Shown in pieces: positions 40,501 through 51,800 of a DNA stretch of 64,000 nt (the stretch's first letter is position 1; every line of letters begins with the position of its first letter). A program made the translations under genes and the position numbers. Origin of the DNA: Balanoglossus misakiensis (Eukaryota; Hemichordata); assembly GCA_040954595.2 (NCBI GenBank), contig CM082593.2:7502001-7566000 (forward strand), written 5' to 3'. The notes beneath the pieces are model-generated. The model did not search any database. It was given only the letters and a program-made list of their open reading frames with translations, and was not told the DNA's origin.

Positions 40501-42231
40501 GTGTCGCTGGAGGACATGGACTGGCAGCACTTCGACAACTCGACACCGACCTACTGCACCAACAAGGGAATTCGGCATTTCACGCCGATTATTGCAAAGT
40601 CGACCGCCAGCAGCGTGGACTCGTCGAAGTTCAACGCCATCAACGAAATCCCCGAGGACAACGCCCCCGAGAAAGACGACCAGATTTCGGAAGAGTCCGG
40701 CGACTATGTTATGGCAGATTCATTCCTTGAAACCGACGCGGCAAACGGAGAACGACCGGCGGGAACTCCCAAATCTGGTGACGTAGACTGTACAGCTTTG
40801 CTGAACGGAAAGTGCGCAGACGACAACCGGACCTCTGCGGACACAAACGCAGAAATTCTGCCGACATCTTCCGTGCCCGCAGACACAGGCCAGACGACAA
40901 AACCGGTGAAGTCGGACAAGAAGAAGAAGAAGAAAGACATAAAGCGCGCCAAATGGGTGGCTGACAGGGACATCTCAATAGACGATTTGGTCGAACCGAT
41001 CGACGACTATCAGGACACGGACGGCGCGGAACCGGATAAACCGCGACGCAAACGCTACACCAAGAAAAGTCCGACCAAGAAAAACAGCCCTGTGAAGAAA
41101 GTCAAATCACCCAGCAAGCCAGTCGTTCAGCTGAAGCCCAAACATGGCGGCGACAAAAAGTCTCCCAGAAAAGAGCGCCAAGCCAAGGTTTCAACGGACG
41201 ACAAGGCGGTCTCCGAACCCGTCATGGCTGATGAGACAAAACCGGGCTACAAAGAGAGCTCCGGGTCGTTGACAAATTCGCAGATGACGAGTAGTCCCGA
41301 GGTCACTCGGTGCATCATGTGCCCCCTGCCGACCTTCAGGAAAGCGCAGGTCAAGCCGACAGAGCACAAAGGATACAAGCCCCCTCCGTCACCATGGGAG
41401 CTGAGGCGCAACGGGAGCTCGGAGGAGGAGATCTCGAGGATTTTGGCAGATGCCGATAAGGCGAACGGGGTCGTCGGGGATGGGAAGAAATCGCCCGGGA
41501 AAAACTCAACCGCCTCCGGGGAAGTGAAAAAGTTCATGGAGACGTTCCCCCGCTTCCATCGTTCCAGTAGAGGGAGTTCCGTCAAGACAGAGGAGTGCAA
41601 CAGTAGGTATTCGCCCTGGGAAATGCGCCACGGGGGATCTGAAACGTCGAGGTCCGGTGCCCACCTGGTGGCCAGAAGCGCGTCCTTGTTGAACGGGAGC
41701 ATCACGCCTTCGTTCGCGGACGACGTTTTCGATTCGCCGTGGATCGAGATGGACGAGCTTGAAATGGAGAAACAGCGGCTTCTGAATGGTTCCAGCGGAC
41801 TGTTCGATGATCTGCGCCAAAACGGCCTGCTAGATCTCCAGTCGGACGAGGTAGACGACGAGACCTGCTTCTTGCTTCTCGTCGGGGACGCCGTCAGGAA
41901 ACTACTGGAGGAGAACAACCAGGACCAGAAGAATATTTACGCGCTGAAACAGCTGAGCGACAGTTTGTGCGAGGTGAATTTGCATAAGAAGTCAAAGAAC
42001 TCAAAGCCCGGGAAACTTGCCCAGCGACGGTTCGGGCGCCGCCGGCGGTCGGATGAAGAAGTGCTGGCGAATGTCAAGCACACATTGTACGGCAACTACA
42101 CTCTTAAATTCGAGCTGAGAAGAAACAAGAAAAGTAAAAAACAAGTGAACGATAAGAAGTCGGGAAGGAAACAAAATCCCGCGAAGCCCCCGCGTAGTGG
42201 CGGGAAAATCCCTCGTGACTCGCCATCTTGA
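25596..42231 (+). CDS. Death-domain protein with a long disordered tail
   Basis: Coding exons are 25596-26080, 36243-36408, 38679-38931 and 39383-42231, with all GT/AG junctions in compatible phases, giving 1,250 residues. The ATG at 25596 follows GCCAAG; a second ATG follows at once. Exon 1 encodes an unassigned, mostly helical-looking region (residues about 45-160). Exon 2 is Ser/Thr/Pro-rich, then charged. Exon 3 (residues about 218-300) is a death domain of the FADD type, with the pattern VGRNWREFLRVLG, then an LWLIHF helix, W..REKDGASLEKLVNAL and a final helix. Exon 4 is low-complexity, rich in Ser, Lys and Asp. It has repeated short motifs, a Lys/Arg-rich stretch (near residues 810-920) and an RRFGRRRR cluster near the C-terminus. 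Death domains mediate homotypic assembly in apoptosis and NF-kappaB signalling. The partner and exact role are unknown, and I do not recognise an orthologue. Confidence 0.85.
30959..31025. repeat. Two (CT)n tracts
   Basis: Runs of CT occupy 30959-30980 and 31008-31025, separated by 27 bp of unique sequence. They are simple repeats inside an intron. Confidence 0.9.
32379..32558. mobile_element. Dispersed short repeat, copy 1
   Basis: This segment resembles 52293-52508 in the same orientation. Both start GCGAGATCTCG, share TTGGTTAA(A/T)TACCGTAG and ACGGGTTGC, then CAAGTAATACA, and end near TATAAACTGC(C/T)TAG followed by GCGAGATCT. The short GCGAGATCT ends are inverted relative to part of the left end, so a MITE-like element is likely. 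No coding capacity. Confidence 0.65.
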
Positions 42232-42790
42232 ACAGTATTCAACCATGCCAACAGGGGTATATTGCCTCCCTTGAAAATTATTCAACCAACCATGCCTTCG
42301 TGAGTGTGTGGACTCCCCCATTTATATGCGTGGTTGGTAAGGCCGGTCTTGCCAACTTTGAAAATAGGGGCGATGGATTAAATTTGACATTGAATTGGAA
42401 CCTGCCAAGCATGGAGACGTGAACAGTGTCGCTTTGGAACACTTGGGAGCCTAAACTTGTATTTCATACGTTACACCAGGAAAAAACAGTTTAGACTGTT
42501 GCAATGTTATAAAACCTATATTGTTGTACAGACGGGGTTTAAGGTATAAGTACTCCTATAGGACACAGGATGAAACTAGTAATCATCTGAACCTGGCGTG
42601 CCTGTGGTCACGTGTTGTACATATTTCAATATTCTCGTATTTACTGTTGTGGGCATGCGCGGAACACCAGGCCTTCGATTTACACATATACATAGAGGCT
42701 GGCATATAATTCTAAGTTCTAAGTTCAGCTGAAGTTATTGAAGAAGTGTTTGATTTCATTATTAATATAATCCTGCATCCAATTTGCGAA

Positions 42791-42796
42791 AATAAA
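42791..42796 (+). promoter_or_regulatory. Polyadenylation signal of the death-domain gene
   Basis: AATAAA about 560 nt after the stop codon, followed by an A-run. It is the first canonical signal downstream. Confidence 0.5.
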
Positions 42797-44096
42797 AAAA
42801 ATGCCTGTGAACCATATAAAGCTAGTGTGTTGTATATTTAATTTCTTCCGTAAATGGTCTTGTTTTTAAAATACTTTCCACCGCCCATTTATTTAGTGAA
42901 AAGAATCTATAAATCATTCTCGAAGAACAGCTCTGTTTATAAAAGCTTATTTACTAACGAGCCTTATATCTAAGTCAGTAATATTTTGCTTTGAGATAAA
43001 CTCAATTTACATATTGGACAAAAACTTAATCCTGGGGTCGGGTTGTCACGGCGTGAGGAAAATTTGCTTGCCACCAAGAGACACTTTGGATCTTCAAGAT
43101 ATTTTATTGTCAGAAAAGAAAGCTCCGATATCTTTTGTCAGTAATTAACGAAACGACAAAATACCATCTGTGAAATATTTGCAATGACAATTACGTTCGA
43201 TAATTTTAATGACAGGGAAGAAACAGTGATGTTTGTATATTCATTCAAAGCTGCGTGTCACGAGAAGCCGCGACTCAACATAGAGTTCCCGAACAACCGG
43301 TTCAAAGGGAACGGTAGTCATCCACGACGGCGGCTACCATCAAAATCCATCATCATATCCCCTCAGATTCGCACTACCAACTTTCACTAACGCATTGACA
43401 TGTTCAAAACTTACATGTACTTGGGCGTCGTATCGACCTTCCTTCCAGCAACTGCTTGGGTAAAAAAACACGGGGACGCATACACGTTGACTTCCAAATT
43501 TAATACGGAAGAAAAAAAATTACACGGACGCCTGCGCACTGACCGCACACGCCAGGTCAAATAAAGCGCAATGCGACAAACGAAACTATGAATATGCATT
43601 GAATTCATGACACGGGTTTTGCCTTTCTTTGATTTTATTACAATAAATTGCAATTCATTGGTCCGAACAACACTTCCAAAAATGCCAAAATACCGAAAGT
43701 AACGTACTTCAGAAAAGCGCGCACTCATGTATTCTAACCTTATCCCAATAATATCTACGCATGTGGTTACGTTTTTGGTTCGCGGGCTTCACATCAATAT
43801 AGGCCTACTCCCGCCTATAAATCAGCTTCTACATATCCTGTAAAATAATAGAATGCAATGTAGAACGCAATACCAGTGCTCGATCAGAACAATTTGGGCG
43901 CGAGTCGACTGACAAAAGTTATCTTCAACAAAAGGCGGGAATTCATTTATGAAAGTACAAGTCACTGTGAAATCATAGCATGGTGTACTTTTCTGTGCTA
44001 GAGCTTTACCTAATGAGGGCGTTTTTCCCCGACCAAAGTACTAATTTTTTTATACGAACTTTAAACCCAATATTTCCCACAGTCCTTCAATTCGCA
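42797..44096. other. Intergenic DNA before the TRIM gene
   Basis: No gene is recognised. A pyrimidine-rich tract ending CCCACAG at about 44074-44081 could be a splice acceptor for a non-coding 5' exon just ahead of the TRIM start codon. Confidence 0.5.
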
Positions 44097-46188
44097 ATGG
44101 CGTCAAAACCAGAAACCAGGCGTGGCGATCTGGAGGAAATCAGCAACGATTTCCTCACTTGCAGTCTGTGTCTTGATTACTACAAGAACGCCAAAACTCT
44201 GCAGTGTCTACACACCTACTGCGAGCCGTGCCTGACGACTTTGGTGCAGAAGAGCGCCGGACCGCCAAAATGCCCCGAGTGCCGAAGCGATTTTCAACTT
44301 CCTGGTGGCGGGGTGGCAGACCTGACGTCGAATTTCTTCATCAACAGCTTGGTCGACTATATGAAATCTAAAGCCGTATTCACGTCAGAAGACGCAAAGA
44401 TACCGTGCGGGGTCTGCGAGAAGTCAGCAGCGAGTCTAAGGTGCGCAGAATGTGCCGTTAAAGGGGAAATCCGCTGTAGCTGATTTCTACATAATTTGGT
44501 AGCTTTGATGTCTCTCTTTCAGAAAAAAACATATTCGCCATGTATAGGTCGCGCGATTTTTTACAATATCTAGGGAAAGTTGGCAATATGGCGTTTACTG
44601 TAATTTGAATCATGGGAAAAAAAGCGCCAGGAGCAACTTCCGCCCACCATGGTGTGGGTGATACCATTCTCCGATTGGTGTCACTGGTCGACAGACTAGG
44701 CGTATTTTCATAGCTATTGTTTGTTCTTTGCATCAGTTGATAAACAATCATCAGCAAAGTCGAAAATTTGTCATCTATTGACAGTTTTCATGGGCTATAA
44801 CCCATGAAAAATATGCAAATACGCTTAGCTTGTGACACAGTGACACCAATCGGAAAATGGTATCACCCACACCAAGGTGGGCGGAAGTTGGTCCTGGCGC
44901 TTTTTTTCCCATGATTCAAATTACAGTAAACGCCATATTGGAAATTCTGCCAACTTTCCCTACATTTTGTAAAAAATCGCGCGACCTATACATGGCGAAT
45001 ATGTTTTTTTCTGAAAGAGAGACATCAAAGCTACCAAATTATGTAGAAATCAGCTACAGCGGATTTCCCCTTTAACATGTGTGCAGGCTGTGTCAGTGCA
45101 CACGGCAAGTTCAGGGTAACGGCAGGTCACCGATTTTTCAACCTGAGCGATCACGTGGATGTTGATTTGGCAGCGCGCCAAAGAATCGCCTACTGCAGAA
45201 GACACGAACGACAAGAACTGAAATTCTACTGTGATTCGTGCGAAGAGCCAATATGTCTGGAATGCACAGTCGTCGACCACCGAGTCCCAGAACACAAGCA
45301 CAGGTATCTTAAAGACGCGGCCAAAGACGCCGTAGATGCTTTAGTAGCGCCCCGCGAAAAACTTCAAAGCAAAGAACAAGAGGCACGAGAAAGTATGAAC
45401 GCGGCGGTGAAGGAACTCCAAGATGCACAGAACTGCTACGAAGAGGAGAAGACAAAGGTGAACGAACATGCAGAGGAAGTCATCCGGCAAACAAAAGAAA
45501 ATAGAGAGAAGATACTCGAAGAATTGAAAGATAAATACGACAAGATCAAGAAACAGTTAGAAAGTGATACTGACCGATTTGAGATCGCTGAGAAGAATAT
45601 CGCTAGTGTCAGAAAGTTTGTGGACGCGCTGGTCAGCTTTGGCGACGCGGGAGAGTTGCTGTTGGAAAGAAAACAAACCGAAGCTCGGATTGCTCAACTT
45701 CTGGCAACGGACACTTTGCATGATTCAATCAAACCAAAATTCGGAAAGTATGTGGCAAATGACACTGAACGCTGGTCGATAGGGTTTCTTGGAGAGTTAA
45801 TGGATTTTTCAAAAGTTATCGAAACGCTGAGAATTCCTAAATTCGCGGTTTCAAGAACCACCGAAGAAATTTCCCTGTGTGCCAAGAATTTAATAATAAG
45901 AGGCGGCGATATTTCGCAAAATCAGATCAGCATGACGGCTACATGCACTATCACCAATCCAGGCGGTTCAACAAAACAAATGGCAGTCTTTTCCAACTAT
46001 GAGGGTGTGAGCACAATAAAATTTCTTGGAAACCAACTTGGAGTGTATCACGTAAACATATCCGTCGCTGGTTTTAAACTACCAGGTTCGCCTTTCAACA
46101 TTGAAGTCTTGTCAGGTAGGATGACCATAATAAATTCGGACATCCCTACCAAATACGCCCACAATCGTAATATGACATTTGATAATAT

Positions 46189-46267
<79 letters not shown>

Positions 46268-47185
46268 TCTGCACTAACAGCAGAGAGTGGTCTAAGTAAA
46301 AATTAACTGTTGGTACAGTAGTTTTGGGGCGATTTCTGCCAATTTTTACACTTTGAGACAAGGGTCTGTCTCATGCCGACAATTTCCGTAAGAAACGTGT
46401 CTTGGTGAAAAATGTGACCGACCATCAAAAATCTCTTTCCTTTAACAACTGTTGACATGTCTCCAAATAACATCACATGTCCAGTCTTATTACAGAAGGT
46501 AGTGCAGTAGTAATGGGTAAAACAAGCCGAACAGTTTTTTCTTTACATTTTCAGATAAAGATTACATCGCTCAGCTGCAGGTTGGTACCAGAGTTGTGCG
46601 GGGAAGAGATTGGTTGTCATCAGTGTTTGGGAACCAGGTAATGTGTACAACATTTATATACTTGGTGTACTGTGGTTTTGCTGCAGATATTTTTTTCAAA
46701 TACGCGTCTGAATAACCCGGGGCTGTCTTTTTAGAAAAAATCTTGTTTCTGTTGTCTTGCCCAAAATTTCCATATTTTTCTTTTTAATGATTATCAGAAA
46801 TGTCAATAAGTCTTCAAATTTTGACGCTGTGTTGAAACTTTCATGATAAACTTGTGTTTATCTCCAGAGGCTCATGCCTGAAAGGATTTGCCAGTTAGTA
46901 TCTTGACGATGGCTACGTTTGAATATCAATAAGTAAAATACCAATTGAATTAATTGTCAAGGGAATCCAACATATGATTACATATCCCTGGATAAAGTAA
47001 ATGGTCTGTTTTGTTATTATTGATGGGTATAATGTGGTCATTACATTTGAATACAGGATGGAACGCCACCTGGTGAAGGGACTGTCACATACATAGGAAG
47101 CTACATTACCGTGTCATGGAAATCTGGTGGAAGCAATGACTACCGAATGAGTGAGTCCAGCCTTGACCTAAAAATCGTCCAGTAG
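44097..47185 (+). CDS. TRIM-type E3 ubiquitin ligase (RING, B-boxes, coiled coil, filamin, MIB/HERC2), interrupted by a MITE
   Basis: The ATG at 44097 follows TTCGCA. Residues 22-62 form a C3HC4 RING (C-x2-C, C-x-H, C-x2-C, CPEC). B-box 1 starts at residue 104 (IPCGVC, CAEC) and is broken after residue 120 by a 610-bp foldback element. It resumes at 45077 with MCAGC and continues to B-box 2 (C-x2-H, C-x2-C, C-x2-C, H, EHKH), a charged coiled coil (about 210-330) and a filamin-type Ig repeat (GVYHVNISVAG, PGSPFNIEV). After the donor at 46116, exons 46555-46637 and 47057-47185 encode a MIB/HERC2 domain (VGTRVVRGRDW, NQDG, YR, LDLKIV). Without the insertion the protein would be 538 residues. As sequenced, the frame stops at 44481-44483, leaving a 128-residue RING fragment unless the insert is spliced out. 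Ubiquitin-ligase function is inferred from the RING. Confidence 0.85.
44458..45075. mobile_element. TTAA-flanked foldback MITE with a satellite-related loop
   Basis: The element (44462-45071, 610 bp) is bounded by TTAA on both sides. Its arms of about 250 bp are inverted copies of each other, from AGGGGAAATCCGCTGTAGCT at the left to its complement at the right, differing by a few substitutions and a 9-bp indel. The loop (about 44716-44819) contains CATGGGCTATAACCCATG and AAAGTCGAAAATTTGTCAT, both the reverse complement (nearly exact) of parts of the 88-bp satellite monomer at 1-9946. TTAA target duplications are typical of piggyBac-like elements, but assignment to that superfamily is inference. 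No transposase is encoded. Confidence 0.9.
46187..46267. repeat. (TTTA)n microsatellite
   Basis: About 20 TTTA units lie in the intron after the filamin exon of the TRIM gene. An open frame that reads through it into a short IYLF repeat passes a good splice donor at 46116 and is not the likely product. Confidence 0.95.
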
Positions 47186-47615
47186 ATCGCACACAGTTTT
47201 AACGTGTACTTTCCATTGTATACACTACTTCATTAACTCGCACATTTCCATTGACCAGGATGCTTCCATCCTACAGAAGTCAGATTAGTCGAAGGATTCA
47301 TATTACACGATATATTGTTTAGTTTATAGGCAATGATTTGTTCACGCCATGTCAAATTTATCAGATCGAGCCAAATTACCAGTATATCATAAAATGACCA
47401 CTCGTTTATTTGTAGTATGTTGAACTATCAGCAGTCAGGTCAACTGACGTGCAACTTAAACTAAAGAAGTTGCCATTTGACTTTTCGTCCACTGTTATAC
47501 TCATATGTTATACATTTGTATATTACTATATACAGCTATATATAAAAGGTATATAATGTACCACATGAATTGTGAACAAATTCTATATTTCATCCAAATA
47601 CAGCAAATAATGACG

Positions 47616-47621
47616 AATAAA
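47616..47621 (+). promoter_or_regulatory. Candidate polyadenylation signal of the TRIM gene
   Basis: AATAAA about 430 nt after the stop codon; another AATAAA follows at 47680-47685. Confidence 0.4.
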
Positions 47622-47685
47622 CGCGAGGTCAAAAACCGTCTAGCGTAAACATAAACTTTATTACTGTCGTCCTATAATAAATAAA

Positions 47686-48785
47686 ACATGGTAAAATAGC
47701 TTCATTAAATTACTTTACAATATCAATCATTCCATCTACTCTGTTGTTTCAGTAGATAATTGTGCGAAAATAACTGATGATATGTTCTGTATTTTGTAAA
47801 AAGGGACGTGCAGTTTATATACTTAGCATTGTAACAAAATTACGAAGTTCATGTATACTATTTCGTATGTGATAATCCTTTGACCATTTTGACTTATTAT
47901 TTTTTACACATTTCAGAACAAAGTTACTCATCGTAGAATGCAAAGTTGTGAAAATAAAGCATGTTATTATAATAAATATGCGATTTCTCAAAACGATACT
48001 GAAAACTATCAGTAAGGCTGCCAAATTCATTATTTCCAGAAAGATCAAGGTTTCTTATTAGAACGAAGTGGTTGTCAGCCATTTTGAATGTATGGTTGTC
48101 AGCCATTTTGAATGTAGACCCGCATTTTACCAAAATGTTGTGAAACCCATGAGAGTGTTTTTTGTTCTGTGCACAATTAAGAGGATTCCTGTGCGACTTC
48201 TTGATTATTCCTGTGTTATGATTGATATGTTATGGGTGACTGAATGCAGCACCAAACTGAATTACCGAAGAAATCGTTAAATATTGTTTTGATATGCAGA
48301 TGGTTGGTTCATTTTGTTGTATTGTCGTTTCTGGAACTATCCCGTCAAGAAAAATTGTTCCCAATCTTCGATCATTTTTTTCCTGCTTGTTTGATACTTC
48401 TGTCATGTAGTCTTGTCACACTTCTTTGTATTCAAGATAAATGTATATGAGAGGAATTCGTTAATAAACGACCGCAATGTTCAAACCATATACAAAGTCC
48501 AAACCGTGTGATTTGTTCTCAATCTGAGATATTCAGTCGTGTGCTGGCGCTCTTTCGCCTACGAAATTGTAGTGTTGGAGGCAAGTACTGAATCGTCGAT
48601 AACAGCTTTTCTATCACGGAACCAAATGTTCCCGTGTGGTCATTCCGAAAAAAGTTCATCTTGTGGTTTTGTCGTTTTGTTCTTGCGGTAAGAATGTATA
48701 AATGCATTCATATTCAACCAGCCTCGTGTCGTTTGCCTCAGAAGGTAGGCACATACTTCGAAGTTACAGATCTGCGGGCGCTTAT
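47686..48785. other. Convergent intergenic region between the TRIM and GCM genes
   Basis: No gene is recognised between the two 3' ends. It holds a two-copy 24-bp tandem repeat at 48069-48116 (unit TGGTTGTCAGCCATTTTGAA plus four bases). Confidence 0.55.
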
Positions 48786-48791
48786 TTTATT
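48786..48791 (-). promoter_or_regulatory. Polyadenylation signal of the GCM-domain gene
   Basis: AATAAA on the minus strand, about 90 nt downstream of the stop codon. Confidence 0.5.
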
Positions 48792-48877
48792 GACAGCGCC
48801 CCCATTTCTGTATAAACGCGCCAAGAAGGCTTAATCATAGATGATGATGATGACGAAGGCAACGTCATGGTCCTTCA

Positions 48878-51800
48878 TCACAATTTGTAGGGATGGTAAG
48901 ATTTGAAATCGTTCCGATGATGAGTCCGCATCGGGCCAACTAAACCGGCGTTGCCATGGTGACTTGAATACAGCGTCGACAAAAGCGTGTTCCGCAGGAG
49001 CGGGTTGTACGACACCATGGACGGCGACACGGACGTGGTGAGGGCGCAGGGCAGGTTCAGCACCGAGAAGCTGGACTGCCTCAGCGGCCCCGCGTCCGAC
49101 ACGACGGAGGGATGATGTGACGTCATCAAATGTTCGTGTGATGTCAAGGAAATGTCTTTTGGCGCCATCGCCGACCTGGGCGTCGGTGCTGAGAATGGCG
49201 GTGACATCATGAAAGGTGGAACAGCGGCTTTCATCTGGTGCTGAGGCGGTAGGTGGCTGTGTTTCAGTAAATCGACAGCCGTCGGGATTGCGGGTTTGGA
49301 GCATAAAAATGGCGGCCATGACGGTCGGTGGAAAGCTGAGTGCATCATGTCTTCTCGTAAGCCAAATTTCGCAAAGCCTACAGGATAAAAAAATATTCAT
49401 CTTTCAGTACGTGATGTTCAACGATACTTGAATTGCCAGAAATAGAGGGCATTATATTGTAGACCGCTGCATTATCATGCCCTCCCCCTCCTTGTGACTT
49501 TTCTGCGCCATGATTGGTCGAAATAATTTATTCCCCGTTTACAGAAACTTGTTCTTTATAACTAAATCCTAAAACAATACTGTGATGGTATAATTTATGA
49601 ATAAATATCAGTTATTCGGCCATAGAAGTATGTATGCGTGATTTGGGTAGAACGGTCACACATATTATGCATGATTTACTGGGTACCCGTTTCGGCCAAC
49701 CGTCTTCTGACATGAAACAAGATAAAAGGGTAAATAACAAGCGATTCTGTTCCTCTTGATTTTTTCCCCGGCGCTGTATGATGACTTACCCTGCTCCGTG
49801 GCCGTTTTCAGTGACTTCAGGAATTCCACGGCCGGTCCCTGCCCATGGTGCGTGACGTCATTTCTCTTCAGCGGGTCTTTTCGACAACTTTCACACGCGC
49901 ATCTGGCAATTTTCTCTTTGTCAATATTATCTGCAAAATATAAATCACATTTTCGTCAGTGTGTTATCAAATAGGGCGAAATTATACATGTATCTCATTG
50001 AATTGAAGGCACTCTTCAATATATGCATCTTTCAAAGCACAGCGATGTGTAAATAAAAATCTTTGGTGACAGAATTTGGGACCAGGACAATTACCCTGTT
50101 CATGCATATATCACCCAGAAATTTCCCAACCACCAGTTAATGCTGTGGCTGGGGATATGGTATGTGGTAGTTCGATGTGTATATTTCAAATTCAAGCAAA
50201 AGTCCAAGAACCGAAAGTTTTGTGCCTAATTTACTTTAGTTTCAATGTTACTAATGACAATTGTCTTGTACTGTAGGCCTCAGGGCAATAGCGTTAGTCA
50301 TAATTGCGTGTTTTCGTTATGAATAGGTCATTTCACAATTCCAGCTCTCATTAAACCAAACTATATCGGATGAACGATGCACAAATAATGTTTCGTATAG
50401 CAGACAAGCCATGTAATAAATTCTATAGCTAATTCAATTCGCAATCAACGTCTACTACATTCCGATAATCACCTTGGTTGGCCGGATTTTGCGCTTTCAG
50501 GCACTGTATAATATTCTGCAGACCGTCTTTGATTGGCATCCTCCGCGAGGACAACTTGAAACCGGCCAGCATCGCCTTGGTTACGCCGGCGCCCTCCTGG
50601 TCGGCCGACTTGTCATTGCCGAGTTTGTACGCGTCGAATATCGCCATGGCGACGGGAAAGACTTTGCAAGAGGCGAGCTCATTCCCCCAGTACATCCAGA
50701 ATTCGTTGATGATCGGTGGTCCAAGGGTTGGGTCCTGAAATGGTAGTATATCTGTAATTGGCTGGATATCATCTTGCCATGGTAAATTAGACTACATTTG
50801 AATAACTCCATATTTGGTCAACGCGACGGCAACGAACACAACGATTTATAGTTCAGGCAACCCTGCTCTGCTCTGTTTTACGGGAGTGTCAATATGGAGG
50901 TAAATTCTTCCACTAGACAACTTTTTAAACGCAAAACTTTCGTGGTTGTTTGGTATAGGAGTCTAATTTGTTTTAATTCAAGGGTTTTGCGCACATAGGG
51001 ATTGTCTAGAGAAAGAAGCCTAAATTTCTCACCCTTAAAATCAAGTCAGCTCTTTTGAAATCGTAGGCACTGCACTTTGTTGACGTCATGTGATCCAGTA
51101 GAGCGACGAATCTTGCTGCGTCTTGTTCAGGCAACTTCGACCCAACCTCGTTCAAGGCGATGTAAAAGTATTCGTGGAAACTTTTCAAACACGGAAGAAC
51201 CATAGTGTCCTGGTGAAGGCAATGTATGAGCGGATTGTTAATAAGGATTGTGATTCCAAATGTATGGTTTTGTAGAAACAGTTTATGGAAATAACCTGTC
51301 TCTGGTGATCTGCTTTACGATTTTGCTAAATATTGCAATAAAAATCCTTTATTCAATATGGCGTCTTTCATCAAATCGTTCAGAGGTCAAAAGCTACAGA
51401 TTGTAGTTACATGTATCACTGTTACATTTCAAAGTCAATATTGCTTTATGCTATACAGTTTTATAGATTCCATGTTTCCATCTTGTGAGGAAAACTAGAG
51501 ACAGATAATATGCGCATGTTTCAAAAGCGATATGGGCATACCTTCAGCATTTGCAGAATATCTGCCGCGTTTCTTTCCGGAAACGTTTTCACCAAATTCT
51601 CCCGCTGCAACTCCAGGATGGATTCTGCGCATGCCTGGATTACCTGATCGCGGTCGGTCGGTTTCAGGTCGACCACCAGTGCCTGTAGATTTAATGCGCA
51701 TTAGTTATTTTATGCAAGGTAAAGAGACGCATTTCAACACCAGAATTTCAACTTGAAAGAGAATGTAAGCTCTCAGTATGATCACTGTTTTGCAACTATA

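Noticed and set aside
44857-45075. Open frames of 72 and 99 residues inside the MITE
   Set aside because: The two frames lie on opposite strands and encode the same peptide, because they are the two inverted arms. They carry no transposase motif.
46187-46306. C-terminal IYLF repeat of the TRIM protein
   Set aside because: It arises only from reading through the donor at 46116 into a TTTA microsatellite; the downstream MIB/HERC2 exons join in phase instead.
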